Assembly (NCBI GenBank): GCA_012932295.1
Contig: JAAONU010000003.1
Span: 32,908,361 to 32,972,360 of the forward strand
Origin: Cyclina sinensis
Taxonomy: Eukaryota > Mollusca > Bivalvia > Venerida > Veneridae
Direction of reading: 5' to 3'
Length of the DNA: 64,000 nucleotides
Shown: positions 1-12,540 of the stretch, one piece after another
Numbering within the stretch: the first letter of the stretch is position 1
Layout of the letters: each line of letters begins with the position of its first letter
Notes under the pieces: generated by a model
Databases searched by the model: none
Seen by the model: the letters and a program-made list of their open reading frames with translations, nothing else
What the model was told of the DNA's origin: nothing
Made by a program: the position numbers and the translations under genes

Positions 1-1424
1 TAGTTATTCGACTGTCACTAGAAATGTTTCATGCAAAAAAAGAGCATGCCCTTATGAATACGTTCTAAATTACAAATCGAATGACAGTCAACGTAAAGAA
101 TAAAACACATTTCATATATATGTAATTCAGTTGCAAGACATCACTTACAGAGATGAAAAGACGAGCTTCGTAAATATCTCTCTGAAGTGTGTGTGCATGT
201 ACTCTGTCACTGCGGATAGAGTTCATTTCGCTCTACGGATAGCTATATTCGAAAAAGGTTTCATAATTATACAATAGCTCTCGTATTAAATGAGGAGCTG
301 TACTGCGATACGCGTTGCTTTTCTTCGGATAGAGCTCTCTGGTTATCTGATGCAAGATAAAATTCATTTATTCATTGTGCATAGAAACTTGCGGCGACGA
401 GATATCCATTCAGGATGCAGTAGACATGTAGTTATGGGAATGTCTGTTTATCTAGCTGACTGTCTGTCTGTCTCTCTGTCTTTACATGTCAGAGGATATT
501 ATGTGAGTACGGATGTTTCAGTTCATTCAATCATTATGGAGTTAATTAAAAGTTGTATATCTGGGGTTTAGAAGAATAATTTGGGGTTAAAATGAACACA
601 GAGATATCATTAGAAAACCCTTCTTGTGAGAACGTTCGTCTGTTATTTATCCGTCCGTCCTGACTGAAGGTGAAAACACTATAATACTTTCAAATCTATA
701 AGGATCATTGGCCTTCATGAACAGATAACCTCTACTGTTTTGGGGCCGCTGGCTCAAATGTTCTTTGTGCGATTGCTCGTAGGTACTGACAGATTAACGG
801 CACCGATAGTATACGCGTCTTTCTCAACGGCTGACATGAAATCATTTGGCTAAATGACTCAGAGGCGATCTATATCTTTTTTACGTATACAGCATACTAA
901 ATCAAAGAATGCTATTCAACGAATATAGCTTTCCTGGGAAGCAATATTCAAAGTAAGCTTTATATCGTACGACAGTTGCTCAATTTAATGATTAAGAATA
1001 ATCACATTTTCACACAAAATTCAAAACAACCTAATATTCAGTTATAAATATTCATTTTTGTTCATTTTACATTTATTTCTTGAATAAGTGCAATGGAAGT
1101 GTCAGTCGAGAATAACAAATATCATTAAACTGCTGAAACATTTAACACTTTGTAAAAACCAATTTTTCCAACCTCCAGGAATGAAAACATTTTATAAAAA
1201 ACAGTAAGGGATACAGGTAATATATGGTTTGCAATGTAAATCAGCAAGGACAATATTTAAGTGAATTTATGTATGAAAATATTGCTTCGGTTTCCACTTA
1301 CCAAAATGTATTAGGAATAGTCTTGAAATTTTCTAAGACATCATTGACATAAGTCGGGATGCTTATCAATTTCAGTCGCTTCTTGGATTTCTAAAAAAAA
1401 TATATCTTTTTCTCTTTTGCTTTT
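1..1424. other. non-coding stretch, no gene seen
   Basis: No reading frame here resembles a known protein; the longest open frame (290-571, 93 codons) has no recognisable motif. A short TGTC-rich simple repeat lies near 455-480. Otherwise nothing is recognised. Confidence 0.6.
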
Positions 1425-1870
1425 AGCTCACCTGAGCGCTCATGTGAGCTTTTTGGATCGGTTGCCGTCCGTCGTCCACAATTTCTTAAAAGGACATCTT
1501 TAGAACCAAAGGGCCAAATTTAATAAAACCTGTCCGGAATGTTTCTTGCATGAATCTCTATCAAATATCTTCAAATGGTTTCGTTGCATATCTGGGCCAC
1601 AAGAGCTAAAAATTCTTCTCCGTAACCGCAAGGCCTAAAACTTAGATATTTAGTATGAAGCACTGTCTAATTAACCTCAACAAAGTTTGTTCAAATAATG
1701 GTCCCAGGGTCAAACTTTGCCCCGACCCAGCTGCAACATCACTTCACATACACTTACGTAGGAAAACCTTCAAAAATTTGAAACTACTATGTCTTTGGGT
1801 TTGATATTTGGGAAACAGGTTTACCTAGAGGTCCTGGACAAAGATTTCCCACCCCGGGTCACATGATTTA
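1425..1870 (+). repeat. palindrome-started dispersed repeat (AGCTCACCTGAGC type)
   Basis: The block opens with a 26-bp near-perfect palindrome at 1425-1450 (AGCTCACCTGAGC facing GCTCATGTGAGCT, 12 of 13 pairs), followed by a CCGTCCGTCGTCC run. The following text, with GGCCAAATTTAATAAAACCTG and GGGTCAAACTTTGCCCC phrases, has the character of a dispersed bivalve repeat. The right boundary is a guess, set where that character fades; no matching right terminus was found, so the copy may be truncated. Confidence 0.6.
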
Positions 1871-3126
1871 ATACAGACATATATAGTCTCCAGAAATGTT
1901 TTATGTTTGACTAGGAAGAGAAAATCACAATTAATAATCGAGTTCTTCAATTGTTTTCTAATTGTTATGCTGCTAGGAGAACTCTTGCTATCTTAGTCAG
2001 GATTATCAACTAGAAGCATCATGAATATTTAAATAAATTATCAAGTTAACCTGAATTGTCCTGCGGTTAACAAAGAACTACAACAGAACATCTTGGATCT
2101 AACATTCTTTGTAATGAAAGTTACATGTAACAAAGTAGGATTTCTTTTATACATGTGCAGAGAAAATTCAACAAAAACAATTTACATTTAAAATATTTTA
2201 TACAGTCACTTAATTTTAAGTAGATCACGGTATAGTTCAGCAAAGAAGGATTAATGCAATGTTATGATAGTTTGTACAGTGCTTTGAAACAGGGTCTGAT
2301 ATTATTGTCATCATCTTATTCCAGATAGTAAAAAAGAGTGATTTTGAATTATTGAAAATAGGAATACAGCATAACCACTGTCATACATATTTCTGGCGTC
2401 GGGAGATTTTATACTTTAAAAGCCAACATACTTGTATGTGACTAAATTGTGCTTTTTCATCATAAATCATTGAAAGAAATGCTCATTTCTGTGTTAACTT
2501 CTGGCGCAGTATTGTATTATTATCATTTGTCTTTGTCTTATACAGTCCAGAGTATTGATTGCCTCTTAAATCATAAATAAGATTTGACAAGAGACACAAC
2601 ATAGGCAGCGTTTCACGTGTGCTAATTGGTTATACCCGAAAATATCTACGCATACACTCGTATATTGAAATCACTTAGTCGGATTTTATCCCGTTTTAAG
2701 TCATGCTAATTTAAATCCGAAACACAGATAGGCAAAACGTAATACTTCGACAATTCGTCAAAAATGATCCAAGTCACTGTATCACATGGATTTTACTGAT
2801 TATGAAAAATAATTTAACTGGTAAGATAATGATCGAACCATGTTCTTTTCACTCTGAAACAATGTTGACATAAGGTTTTCTTTCGCATTCAAATTATTTC
2901 AGCATGAAAAAGCCTTTCTTTATTTTTAGAATATCATTAAAACATTACTGCACTATATTTCTAACATTTTCATTGATAAAAAAAACCAATATTAGGAATG
3001 AATTTTGTACAAATAAATGTTATTGGAATGGAGAAAAAGCTTTTAATTGTTATGTTTATTTTTTTAACAAACTTGATAAGGAATAATTTCATTAACTCGC
3101 TCTGGCAATTTGAGAAATAGAGGATA
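1871..3126. other. non-coding stretch, nothing recognised
   Basis: AT-rich sequence with only short open frames of no recognisable content. No simple repeat, RNA gene or element end is seen. Confidence 0.6.
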
Positions 3127-3278
3127 TTTGTTTGTTTTTGTGGAAGATGAGAATTTATTTCATCGAGTGAACACCATATGTGATATTTTCACGAGTGGCG
3201 CAGCCACGAGTGAAAATATAAACATATGGTGTTCACGAGATAAAATAAATTCCCATCTTTCACTAAAAAACAAACAAA
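3127..3278. repeat. long palindrome (hairpin, about 75-nt arms)
   Basis: The left arm (3127-3199) and right arm (3203-3278) are imperfect reverse complements, about 85% by eye, around the core GTGGC-GCA-GCCAC. Shared blocks include GAACACCATATG, TTTCACTCGTGGC-like ends and TTTGTTTG tips. The two short open frames that cross it on opposite strands are products of the symmetry, not genes. It looks like a foldback or MITE-like element. Confidence 0.85.
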
Positions 3279-3284
3279 TTTTCT

Positions 3285-3956
3285 TTTTATTTTATGCCAA
3301 CACGTCAAAAATGGGTATTTTATGACATTTTTACTCAGGCCCTTCAATAAATTCCCCATGGTGAGCCCCAAATCAGTTAATGCGTACTTTGGTCAAACCG
3401 TTACTCCGCACAAAAAAAAGTACAGACAATCTCCAATACATATGATAACTTTACTTCTGCTGAAATAAACTGAATACACTTTCATCAAATAACATTTATT
3501 TTTCTCTACACAGTTTATCAATATTTATTGAATTTTAGCCATACATACTTTAATTATAAAAGCGGATTAATACCGAGTAATATTCAATCAATTGAATTGA
3601 AAGTCGGCCATATTGGATATTGTCCATGTGACTTATGTAAACAAATCAGACATTTTAAATAATTTATGGCGAATTTCATTATTGTTCACAAGTAGTTAGT
3701 CTCAGGAATTCAATATTATAACTGGATTTAACAAGGTAAATAAATTTCACTCGCTGTCACTGTCTGAAATACAGCGGATTCTCTTGTATTTACGTGGTGG
3801 GGAAGTTCCTGATGTTTCATCAAGCCTTGATAAAAAAGTAGTTCCGGCACAAACAGTGGATTATCAAAATGGTAATTTCACTGATTCAAAACAGTGGATT
3901 ATCGCTTTTATCTCACTGATATTTCCCTATATTTCATTGGTAGGCATAAAATAAAA
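3285..3956. repeat. possible element bounded by 14-bp inverted repeats
   Basis: TTTTATTTTATGCC at 3285-3298 is matched exactly, inverted, at 3943-3956. The interior includes a short direct duplication of ACAGTGGATTATC near 3855 and 3890. The left repeat sits directly beside the 3127-3278 palindrome, so both may belong to one composite element of about 830 bp. An AT-rich 14-mer could match by chance, so confidence is modest. Confidence 0.35.
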
Positions 3957-5704
3957 CAGTTTCTTTATTCTTTAAAATGCATACACATAACGGCTATTAG
4001 TGTAATCCACCTTTCAGTCTATCAAACACTGAACATTGCCTTAATATAAATTATCAAAATAATACGTCTGAAACATTGACATTTGAATGAGATAGAAATC
4101 TCTCCTAGAACACTTGGATGCAGACGCGAACAATTTGTCTGCAAAAATGCAATGTAAAGGTCGGACATATAAAATTACAATGTTATGTAGGATCAAGGAC
4201 AAAAATGATTACAAATAAAATAATTGAGCAGCTATCTGACTATTTTTCTTTTGTCTTAATTTTTTGAAAAGTATGCAGTAATTTAAACAAAATATGCAAT
4301 TATAGATAATCACAGAAAAAGATATTGTCTAAAAACCAGATGTTATGTATTTTTTACAAGTAAGAATAAATTAAAGTAATTCAAAATTACAATCTGTCAT
4401 AGAACAAAACGTACTGCATTATACTTTACTTTGTATGTATGATTAATAAAAATATTTTCTTAAATGGTAGTTCTGGTGAGTTAAGAGACTTTCTTGTTAT
4501 TAGGAAAATAAAAAAAAATATTAACCCTTTCTCACATCTTTACATGTTTTGTAAACGTGCTTTTTCCAGCTTGGGTCAAATGTGGTCGTCATTGTTTCGT
4601 CTTTCTGTGTCAAAAATCTAACTGTAAAAGTTTATGTTCTTATACGTGATTCTAGGAAATATAAATTCACGACAAAATGTGAAAGCAGTTCCTTATTTAG
4701 ATATAGAAATATTTATCATATTATCTCAGAAAGAACCTGAAATTTTCGGAGCTTCAACTGCAACGGTAAATACACCGTTGGACTTTAAAGACATGTTTTA
4801 ATGGGTATCTGTATTAATTGCTCACGAGTTCTTTCTGTAATAACAGTACTGTTACTAAGGAGAATTAAGGAAGCTTTAGAGTAAATCTCTGTAGCAAGAA
4901 GATGGAAATTTACGTTTTTGTTTATTTTGAAATGTACGGGAAATAGTATAGGCCGTGCCAATATATATAACTGTGTAAACTTATTTCTGTAATTCTCGGA
5001 TAAATCTATCTTTTATGCTTTTATAGTTGACCTAAAACAATCAGGTTCTGTTATGTCAAACCGACACTGTCGTGCTGTTTTACCTCTGCGAATTAGAATT
5101 GCCTGTACAATGGGGAAATAACGTGTTGTTCTTACTCTGCACGCACGTAAAGAAGAGAAAAATAAATCAACATTTGCTTTACATAGTCAGGACAAAGTGG
5201 GTGTAAATTTCACTGAACAGGAACATTGATAAGGCAGAAACAAGATTAAACTATAAATTTAACTGAATGATGAGTAGTTGTAAAACATGATCGAAAGTTT
5301 TGAAAGGTCTTTTATATTTGTAATAAATTCCTCAAATAATATGTCATTAAATTCTGCGGCAGATGAGGCGCGAATTCCCAGATGCGCATTTTAGCATAAT
5401 GATCTATAAACGCTTTAGTTACATGGACTAAGTTCTAGTAGCTTTGCTGAACGCAAAGCATGGTACTGTGAACATTGCTTAATCTGAATGTCATCGAGTT
5501 TATGAGACTTATACAGACTCGTGTCGTGAGATGGCAAGCTGTGGCTAGCGAGATAATATGACTGCAATATCTGGCGAAAACTTCAAAGAAGAAAAACGAA
5601 ATCATAGGTCAAAGATGAATTTTGTATCATTTCGTTTTTCTTAGTTTTGAAACAAGACACTGTCTTGACTAGCATCTTAAGTATATGAAAGATTGTTGTT
5701 TCAT
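3957..5704. other. non-coding stretch, nothing recognised
   Basis: AT-rich sequence without a credible coding frame, RNA gene or element boundary. Confidence 0.6.
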
Positions 5705-5728
5705 TATCGCCGTCCCTGGACGGCGATA
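5705..5728. repeat. perfect 11-bp hairpin
   Basis: TATCGCCGTCC (5705-5715) and GGACGGCGATA (5718-5728) are exact reverse complements separated by two bases. Other repeats in this window also start with such short GC-rich palindromes, so it may mark the edge of a repeat copy. It could instead be an isolated structured site. Confidence 0.6.
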
Positions 5729-7339
5729 TATACAATTAACAAGATTTGAACAGTTTTGCCTGTACACCGCCTGCCTTTAGCCAATCAAAGCAAAGCATTT
5801 CATATCACATGATAACAAAATGGACGTCAAAATTCTTCTGCAAGGGGTGCGTAATGGACTCGCCCAACCGCCATGTTTGTCGGGTTACTTATTCTTACAA
5901 CTGAAAAATACCATCATGAATGTACGATCTCAGGACCAGTCTTCAGGCTGGTGAAGGATAAACACAGGATAATCGCAATATTTTCTCTACATGTCATTTT
6001 TAACTAGAGAATGTAGTCTAAATAAGAGTATGGTTTGTTTGTTTTTTCCAAAACTTGCAGTTAAAGAAAAAAATAAATGCTTGCTTCCGGGCGGTTCTAA
6101 TGAGGATACAAACTCCCCGCAGGGGTTACTTCCCCTGATTAGTACAGTAAAAGTAGCAAAGCGTGACTTAACCGGTGGGAGGAGTTTGATCAGGATTTTT
6201 CCGTGTTTTATATATGCTTCGTTAGGGTTAGGGCGATATGTTTTTCATTAAGAAGCCAAATCGTCTGCTTTCAAAAATAGTCCAGCTACAATAAAAATTA
6301 CAATGTATATTTAATCTACTTTATAATTTCTGTGTGAAAATTATCAAATATAACTTCGCTTTTCACTGCAAAGCATATTGTAAGATTATCAAATTAATGA
6401 ATGAAGAACATGAAATACATTCATCTATGGATAAGATGAAATGCATGGCTGAACGGCGATTTCAAGCATTTTTGGAAATGCTAATACTTGTCTCATGTCT
6501 AGACTCAATCAGTCTTAAGCTTTGGAGAAACCGGTAAACAAGCAGTTCAGTCACAGTAATTAGTTTTACAAAATTAGAAAAAAATGCTTCCAACTGGTTA
6601 TTATTAAGCTAAAAAAATAACATATTTAGTACACAAACATTAGCTATTGTTACCAGATAAAGTACAATTAGCTTATGCAATCTATTGATACTGAGCATTA
6701 TGGTTTCTCTTTGAAAATGGTAAAGTTTCTCGAGGTAGCTTATTGCGTTACATAAACAGAGCTCTTTGGGTTATACCATTCTTAAAGTACAACTAATTAG
6801 AAACAGTTCGCATGATATATTTTGTTAATTTGACACGTAGTCTCAAAATATTTCAGCGCATGACAATATGTATTGTTAACTAGACAAATAATAATATCGA
6901 AAACTGAAGATAATACTGCTGTTTATATTTAAATAGCCTGGGTATTATTGTTGTTGTTTGAGAAACATAATGCCAGAAATAAACAGTGTTTGTTCACTTA
7001 GTATGTATTCGATGTTTAGTTTCAATTACGAGAAATGATCGTGAAAATCAATTTATTTTACATTTTTGTAAAACCTTTTGTCTTATCCATCTCTTTAGGA
7101 CGTATTGGGTTATGGCATGGAATGGGTTACAACTTAAGTGCTCAAACTACATTACTCAAGCACTCTATTTTTAGATTAAGCTAAAAGGGAAAAAGTCTGT
7201 AACTCGCCAATGTGAAGGGAATAAATTGCTCCAAATAGCAAAATTAGATGGATATATACTTAAGTATTTTCGTCAAAATTGAGTTTGAATTCCGTACATC
7301 GGAAGGAATGACAATAGCATACCGGAATTCTCCATATAT
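5729..7339. other. non-coding stretch
   Basis: The first 500 bp are less AT-rich and hold small inverted motifs, for example CCCCGCAGGGG near 6116 and AGGGGTTACTTCCCCT near 6121, plus a CCAAT-like site near 5779. They read more like a repeat fragment than a gene. The remainder shows no recognisable coding content. Confidence 0.5.
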
Positions 7340-9040
7340 AGCATAGAATATTTTGCTTGATATTATTGTTAAAATTTTCAGTCGTATTTTTGTATTTGGC
7401 GAATATCCCGAAGATTGTTGTAAGTCTGTAATGATTCCACTTTTTAAGAAAGGTGACTGTAATGACCCTAACAATTATCGGGGCATTTCTTCACAAAATG
7501 TACTAAATCAAATTGACTGTAGAATTTTAGTCGATAGACTTAACTATTTTGTTGGCATTATGACAAAATATCTGAAAACCAAGTCGTTTTTAAAAGGGAT
7601 ACTCTACTATAGACAATGCATTTGTTCTGCAATATTTGATTTTACGTTCTTTAAATAAGAGAAAAGGCAAATTGTATGTTATCTTTGTTGACTTCTATAA
7701 ATGTTTTGATACAATTAACAGATCCATACTGTGGTAACTATTAAGACTATAGGGTATTAAGGGTTATCATTTTCATGCATTACAAACTATGTATAAATCT
7801 GTAAATATTGTATAAGATGCCAGCATGGCACCACTAAATTATATAGATAGTAATACAGGTGCGTTGCAAGTCCGATGTTGTTCTCATTTTATATTGATGA
7901 ACTTGTCAATAGTTTTGAACAGAGCAATGTTAGGGGTATACAAATACATCCAGACACTATACAAATATTTTTTATTAATGTTTGCGGATGACTTAGCCTT
8001 AGTTTCAGATACAATTTCTTGGTCTACAAAACCAGGTAGATATCTTATCAAATTTTTGTGATCAGTATAAATTTTAAGTAAATGAAAACAAAACAAAGAT
8101 TGTTGTTTTTATAAGTGGCGGCGTGTTTTCCAGACATGAGCACTATGACCAAAATGTTAACCTTCAATAGTTTTTCATATGCTGATCTAAGTTTTACAAG
8201 GCAGTTCACGATTTATGTGTTAAGAATAAAAAAAATATTGATTTCTTTGTTAAGATGATTATATAGCCTAGGATTTTTGACACCAAAATGTGTACTCAAT
8301 TGTGTTATGGCTCAGAGATATGGGGTATTGGGCAGTATGAAGAATTTAGAAAAAAATCAATATTATGCATGTAAAAGGATTATGAGTGCAAAACAAAACG
8401 CATGTAATTATTTTGTCATGAGTGAATGTGGAAGACATCCAATGTATGTAACATTTTTAAAGATGTATTTTGGCTTAAGATTCTGAGAATGTCTAATGCA
8501 CGTAATGTTAAAAAAATCTTAAGGACGAGAATGGAAAATTAAACGGGGTTTCAAAAATAAAACATTGTCTAAACCGATGCGGTCTTGGTTACATTTTACA
8601 AAATCAGTTTGTACATTAGGAATTTATTTTCTTAAAACAGTTTGGAAAAATATTTATATATATGTTTATTCAGAATTGGCACACGTCTATTAATTCAGTT
8701 GCAAGGCTGGCTAGTTACTGCATCTATAAATCATGTTTCACTATGAACTATATCTAGAAGTATTAAACATTAGAAACTTTAGTTCAGTTTATGTTAATTC
8801 TCATACAAGTTTTCATCTTGAAATAGAAAAAGGATGTTACAGTAGCATACCAAGAATTAAACGAATTTGAAAAACTATGCAATCATGATGTTATAGAAGA
8901 TGAATTCCACTCTGACTTAAGATCATTGTGTTACGAAGCAAGTTTTATATGAGTACGAATCGCAATAAGTTAAATATTTTAATGTCTAGCAAAAACGGAA
9001 ATAACAATAAGTGTTTTAACATATGTATGTTATGCATTTA
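7340..9040 (+). pseudogene. non-LTR retrotransposon ORF2 remnant (reverse transcriptase, CR1/L2-jockey-like)
   Basis: The piecewise translation follows a LINE reverse transcriptase in order. At 7353-7560 it reads EYPEDCCKSVMIPLFKKGD and then NDPNNYRGIS, the fingers region. Near 7665-7735 it reads VDFYKCFDTINRSILW, catalytic motif A. Near 7888-7965 YIDELVNSFEQSNVRGIQ appears in one frame, then FADDLALVSDT (7981-8013), catalytic motif C, in another. At 8277-8486 a thumb-like region has ECGRHPMYV, and near 8878 CNHDVIEDEFH matches the usual C-terminal cysteine/histidine segment. Stops follow motif A and recur, and at least one frameshift lies between YIDEL and FADD, so no enzyme is made. No endonuclease domain is seen upstream, so the copy is 5' truncated. 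The clade call is from motif style only. Confidence 0.85.
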
Positions 9041-9740
9041 ATAAACGTTCCTAGGTTCTTATAGAGAATGGACTATAAGTTTCTTTTCATTTTATATTTG
9101 CTATTATTTAGATATATAGAGTTATAATTGTTTTGTATTTACGTTTTTCGATGGCTTGTATTTTGTTTCGACAAGCTATCTATCAAAACGCGGTATATGT
9201 TACCTTATGCACACTGACCGCAGGTACGTTAATAAATACTTTGTTAAACTATGTTGTGTAGTAGATGTTTTATAATAAGCATTGATTTGTTTTTACTAAA
9301 ACTCATACTTATATACTTTATGATCTACAAAGAAAGTTATTTAATTTTCAACTTATGTCATTTATTACATTCAACGGTATTAAACATTTTTAAGCATCAC
9401 AAGTACGGTCATTATGATATATTAAGAGTTAAAAATAATCTTATTAGATAAGAGCTATTCATCAGATTTCTTAATTGTAATTCTATGAATGAATATATAT
9501 CTGACATATTGATAGGTATCTCTAATTATGCAGTTATTTATATGTTGAAATGTCTCTATGATTTGAAAAACGTCTTTCAACTATTCAACATTACACTAAA
9601 ATTCCATCGAAAATTATTATATGCATACTATTATCCTTTGTATGAATAACCTTCTGTACTCATAAATATTATCTTTTTGAATATATGTTGCATGGGCGAG
9701 TGGCCTTAAAGCGAAATAAAATCGTTATCGTTAATTCTTC
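9041..9740 (+). mobile_element. probable 3' tail of the retrotransposon
   Basis: AT-rich sequence follows the last ORF2-like residues and ends near GCATGGGCGAGTGGCC, then AATAAAATCGTTATCGTTA at about 9714-9733. A short hairpin-like GGGC/GGCC segment followed by an A-rich or short tandem tail is usual for this LINE group. The interior shows no recognisable gene. The end point is inferred. Confidence 0.4.
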
Positions 9741-12540
9741 GTCAGATTTCAGGAAAGCGCTCTCGCTTACGTTGTTATGGATATTTCGTGTCAATTTTTG
9801 AAATGAGATCCATTATTGCAGGGTTTTCAGGCACAAGAAATAGTTGTACAATATCCTCACCATATTTACAGGTATATCAACAATTGTTATAGTGGTTGCA
9901 ACGGTGTGTTGATGAAACGTGGACTATTTTCTAGGTTTAGAATAAATACATTCTGGAGTTATTTTTTCACTTTAAAGTCCCACTGACAGAATTTTCTGTC
10001 TTACTCTGAATATTTGTCATTTCTTACACTTTTTATATATTTTTATGGATCCCGAACTTACTGTGAAAAAGTCCTTCCAGCTCAATTGTAATTGATTTGA
10101 ATCTGCACTGAATGATGTATACGTATTTGTTTCATTTATATAATGTGTATACACCCAAACAACTTTGCAAATCGCACCATACACAGCTCCGTGTTCTGTT
10201 TCGTAATATTTTTTATCGCCAAGATTGCGACATATGAGTGATAGGTTATAACTCGGAAGTGGTATTTTCTTTGAGCAAAACCGCATTTTCAACATCGAAT
10301 TCCTGTATCTGTCTGTGGTTTAAGTTACAAACAAGATTTATGACTGTCTGAGACAAATCCTCATTTATTTCGATGACATAAAATTAGAGTGAGACACGTT
10401 TGACAAGAACCGCTTTAGCTGGGATTTTGATCAATAATGTACAAGATACAGATAATATTGCTTTTTAAAGGGAATCAGAAAGTATACTTCATCAAGAGTT
10501 TCTGTAACAAGCAAGGATTTGGGATATTCAATTTAAACAGCTGGGTCATGTCAGAAGTCGAGAACGGACATGTTCTGGTATTTTAGGTATATTGCTTAAC
10601 AAAAAGCGTAACTGCATTTCCGTGTACAGAGATATTTTTATGGATGCAAGGCATTATTTCATTACAATGAGGCATTCTGAAGAAAATTTATAACACTTAA
10701 ATGCAAAAGACAGTCAACTTAACCTAACATAAACCAAATTATTAAACATAGATGTTGCAAGTACATGACTTACGGAATCTGTTTCAAATATCGGACACTG
10801 ATCTATTGTCAATGTTACGACAGGGTGTGCAAATAAATAAACCAAGTTCTGTTCACACGATGATTGATATTCTTTATTGCTTCAAATCCAAGTTACATTT
10901 ATAATTCCAGGTGTCTATCCGTCAGATTACATTGGAACATTATGTAAAGGGAACGTCAGAAGGTGAGTTTTTCTGACATATTTCATTACAATAATGTTAT
11001 TCCATTCTCCATGTTTTTCCCCTTTAAACATATGCTGTGACTAGAAAAATGTCAAAGGATTGATCCGATGTTATGCCCAACAGAAAACCAAGAGAAACCC
11101 TTACGGTTATTAGATTGTCGGATCTACAAATACAGAAATAGACTTGCTGTTGACTAGACTGCATGTTCAACTACACAATACTTTGTGCAAATCTCTGTCA
11201 TTCTTAAACCCTTTAAGAAATCAGCAGCAAAAAATAGTGTAAAACGCTTATAAAGAATAGTCAAACACAGCCTGCCTACACAGTCAAAAGGTAAAAAAAT
11301 AGCTTAATTTATATGTAAACTAATTAACGAAAGGCACCACAAACAATTAACGAAAAAGAGTACCTGAGGGGTTTCCGCCTTTGAACAATTAGTGGCAAAA
11401 CATTTGCCTCTGGGAGGGATAGCGGGGTGGGGGGGGGGGTTAAACCAGGTTTTAGGGTGCACTAACCTCACAATTGCCTCGACAGGTTCTCCTAAGAACA
11501 AACAAGTTGTTTTAGTGACTTAACGCTGCAGTTATTTATTTTACACGGTTTTTGGCTAGAAGAAACAGAAGACAACCTTAAGGTGGAAGTTTTAGTTTGA
11601 TTTTGTTTTGCGTTATTTAATGTGTTGTAGGAATTCCACTGCATGAAAGCGACAAAAAGCTAGGCTGAATAAAATAAAACTTTTCATTATTTTTCATTTC
11701 TAAAAAATGAAACAAAATATTGCAGTGGCACTGAAAATTATAATATATTGGTTTCTAAACAACAATAAATATGTTCTCGTAACTCTGAAATGTTTTTAGA
11801 GAAATCAAAATTGTATTTGACATTTCGAATTACTAATGAAGAATCATGACTTGAAGGAGCTTGCTGTAACAAAGTAACGAACGCTATTGCAAGAAAAATC
11901 AGTCCTTTGTTTGTGCTAGATAATATTCAGATACATCTAAGCGGAAATAGTCGCGCACGCAAACGAGAAAAGAATCAAAGCATACATGATTCACCTCTAT
12001 TTTTAAAAGACAAGGAAGTGGTTTCAGTTGCGTGTCAGTGGGCGTTACCGCATTTTCCACTCAGATTTATTCAAAGAGCCTTTGAAAATCTAATGGATGC
12101 GTAGAAGGAATTCTGAATTATGTCGAGGACATGAAAAACTAAATGAATTAGACTTGACGTGCTTTGAACAAGTTATCTAGCAGACATATAGAGTTGGTTA
12201 ACAAATATGCAGAATTGGCCTAGTACTAAATCATATGCTGATTTTGATTTTCATTAAAGTATCCCTATGTTGCTGCTCAAAGTTGAATTTGGAGTGACAA
12301 ATAGGTCACTAGTAACAGTATAGTTCCGCCTACATGCACACACAATTTCAAATCAACAGTCCCAGAAATGTGTTTACGTTACAATATTTTGCTTTGACGG
12401 GCCGTAAAACCTCAGATCAGGCATTGGTGTGCACGAAAAACGCATCACTTACAACTACACTTAATGGTGAATATGCACATCAAGTTCCAAGTGGATAGTC
12501 CTAGAACTGCTGAAGAAGTTTGTGTCACCAGCTTTTTTTT
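9741..12540. other. non-coding stretch
   Basis: No coding frame is recognised. One G-rich run with about eleven consecutive G lies at 11425-11441 in a short GC-richer patch (11360-11500). The stretch just before 12541 runs into the repeat block that follows and may be part of it. Confidence 0.55.

Noticed and set aside
6221..6234. TTAGGGTTAGGG telomere-like repeat
   Set aside because: Only two units; interstitial chance occurrence is likely.
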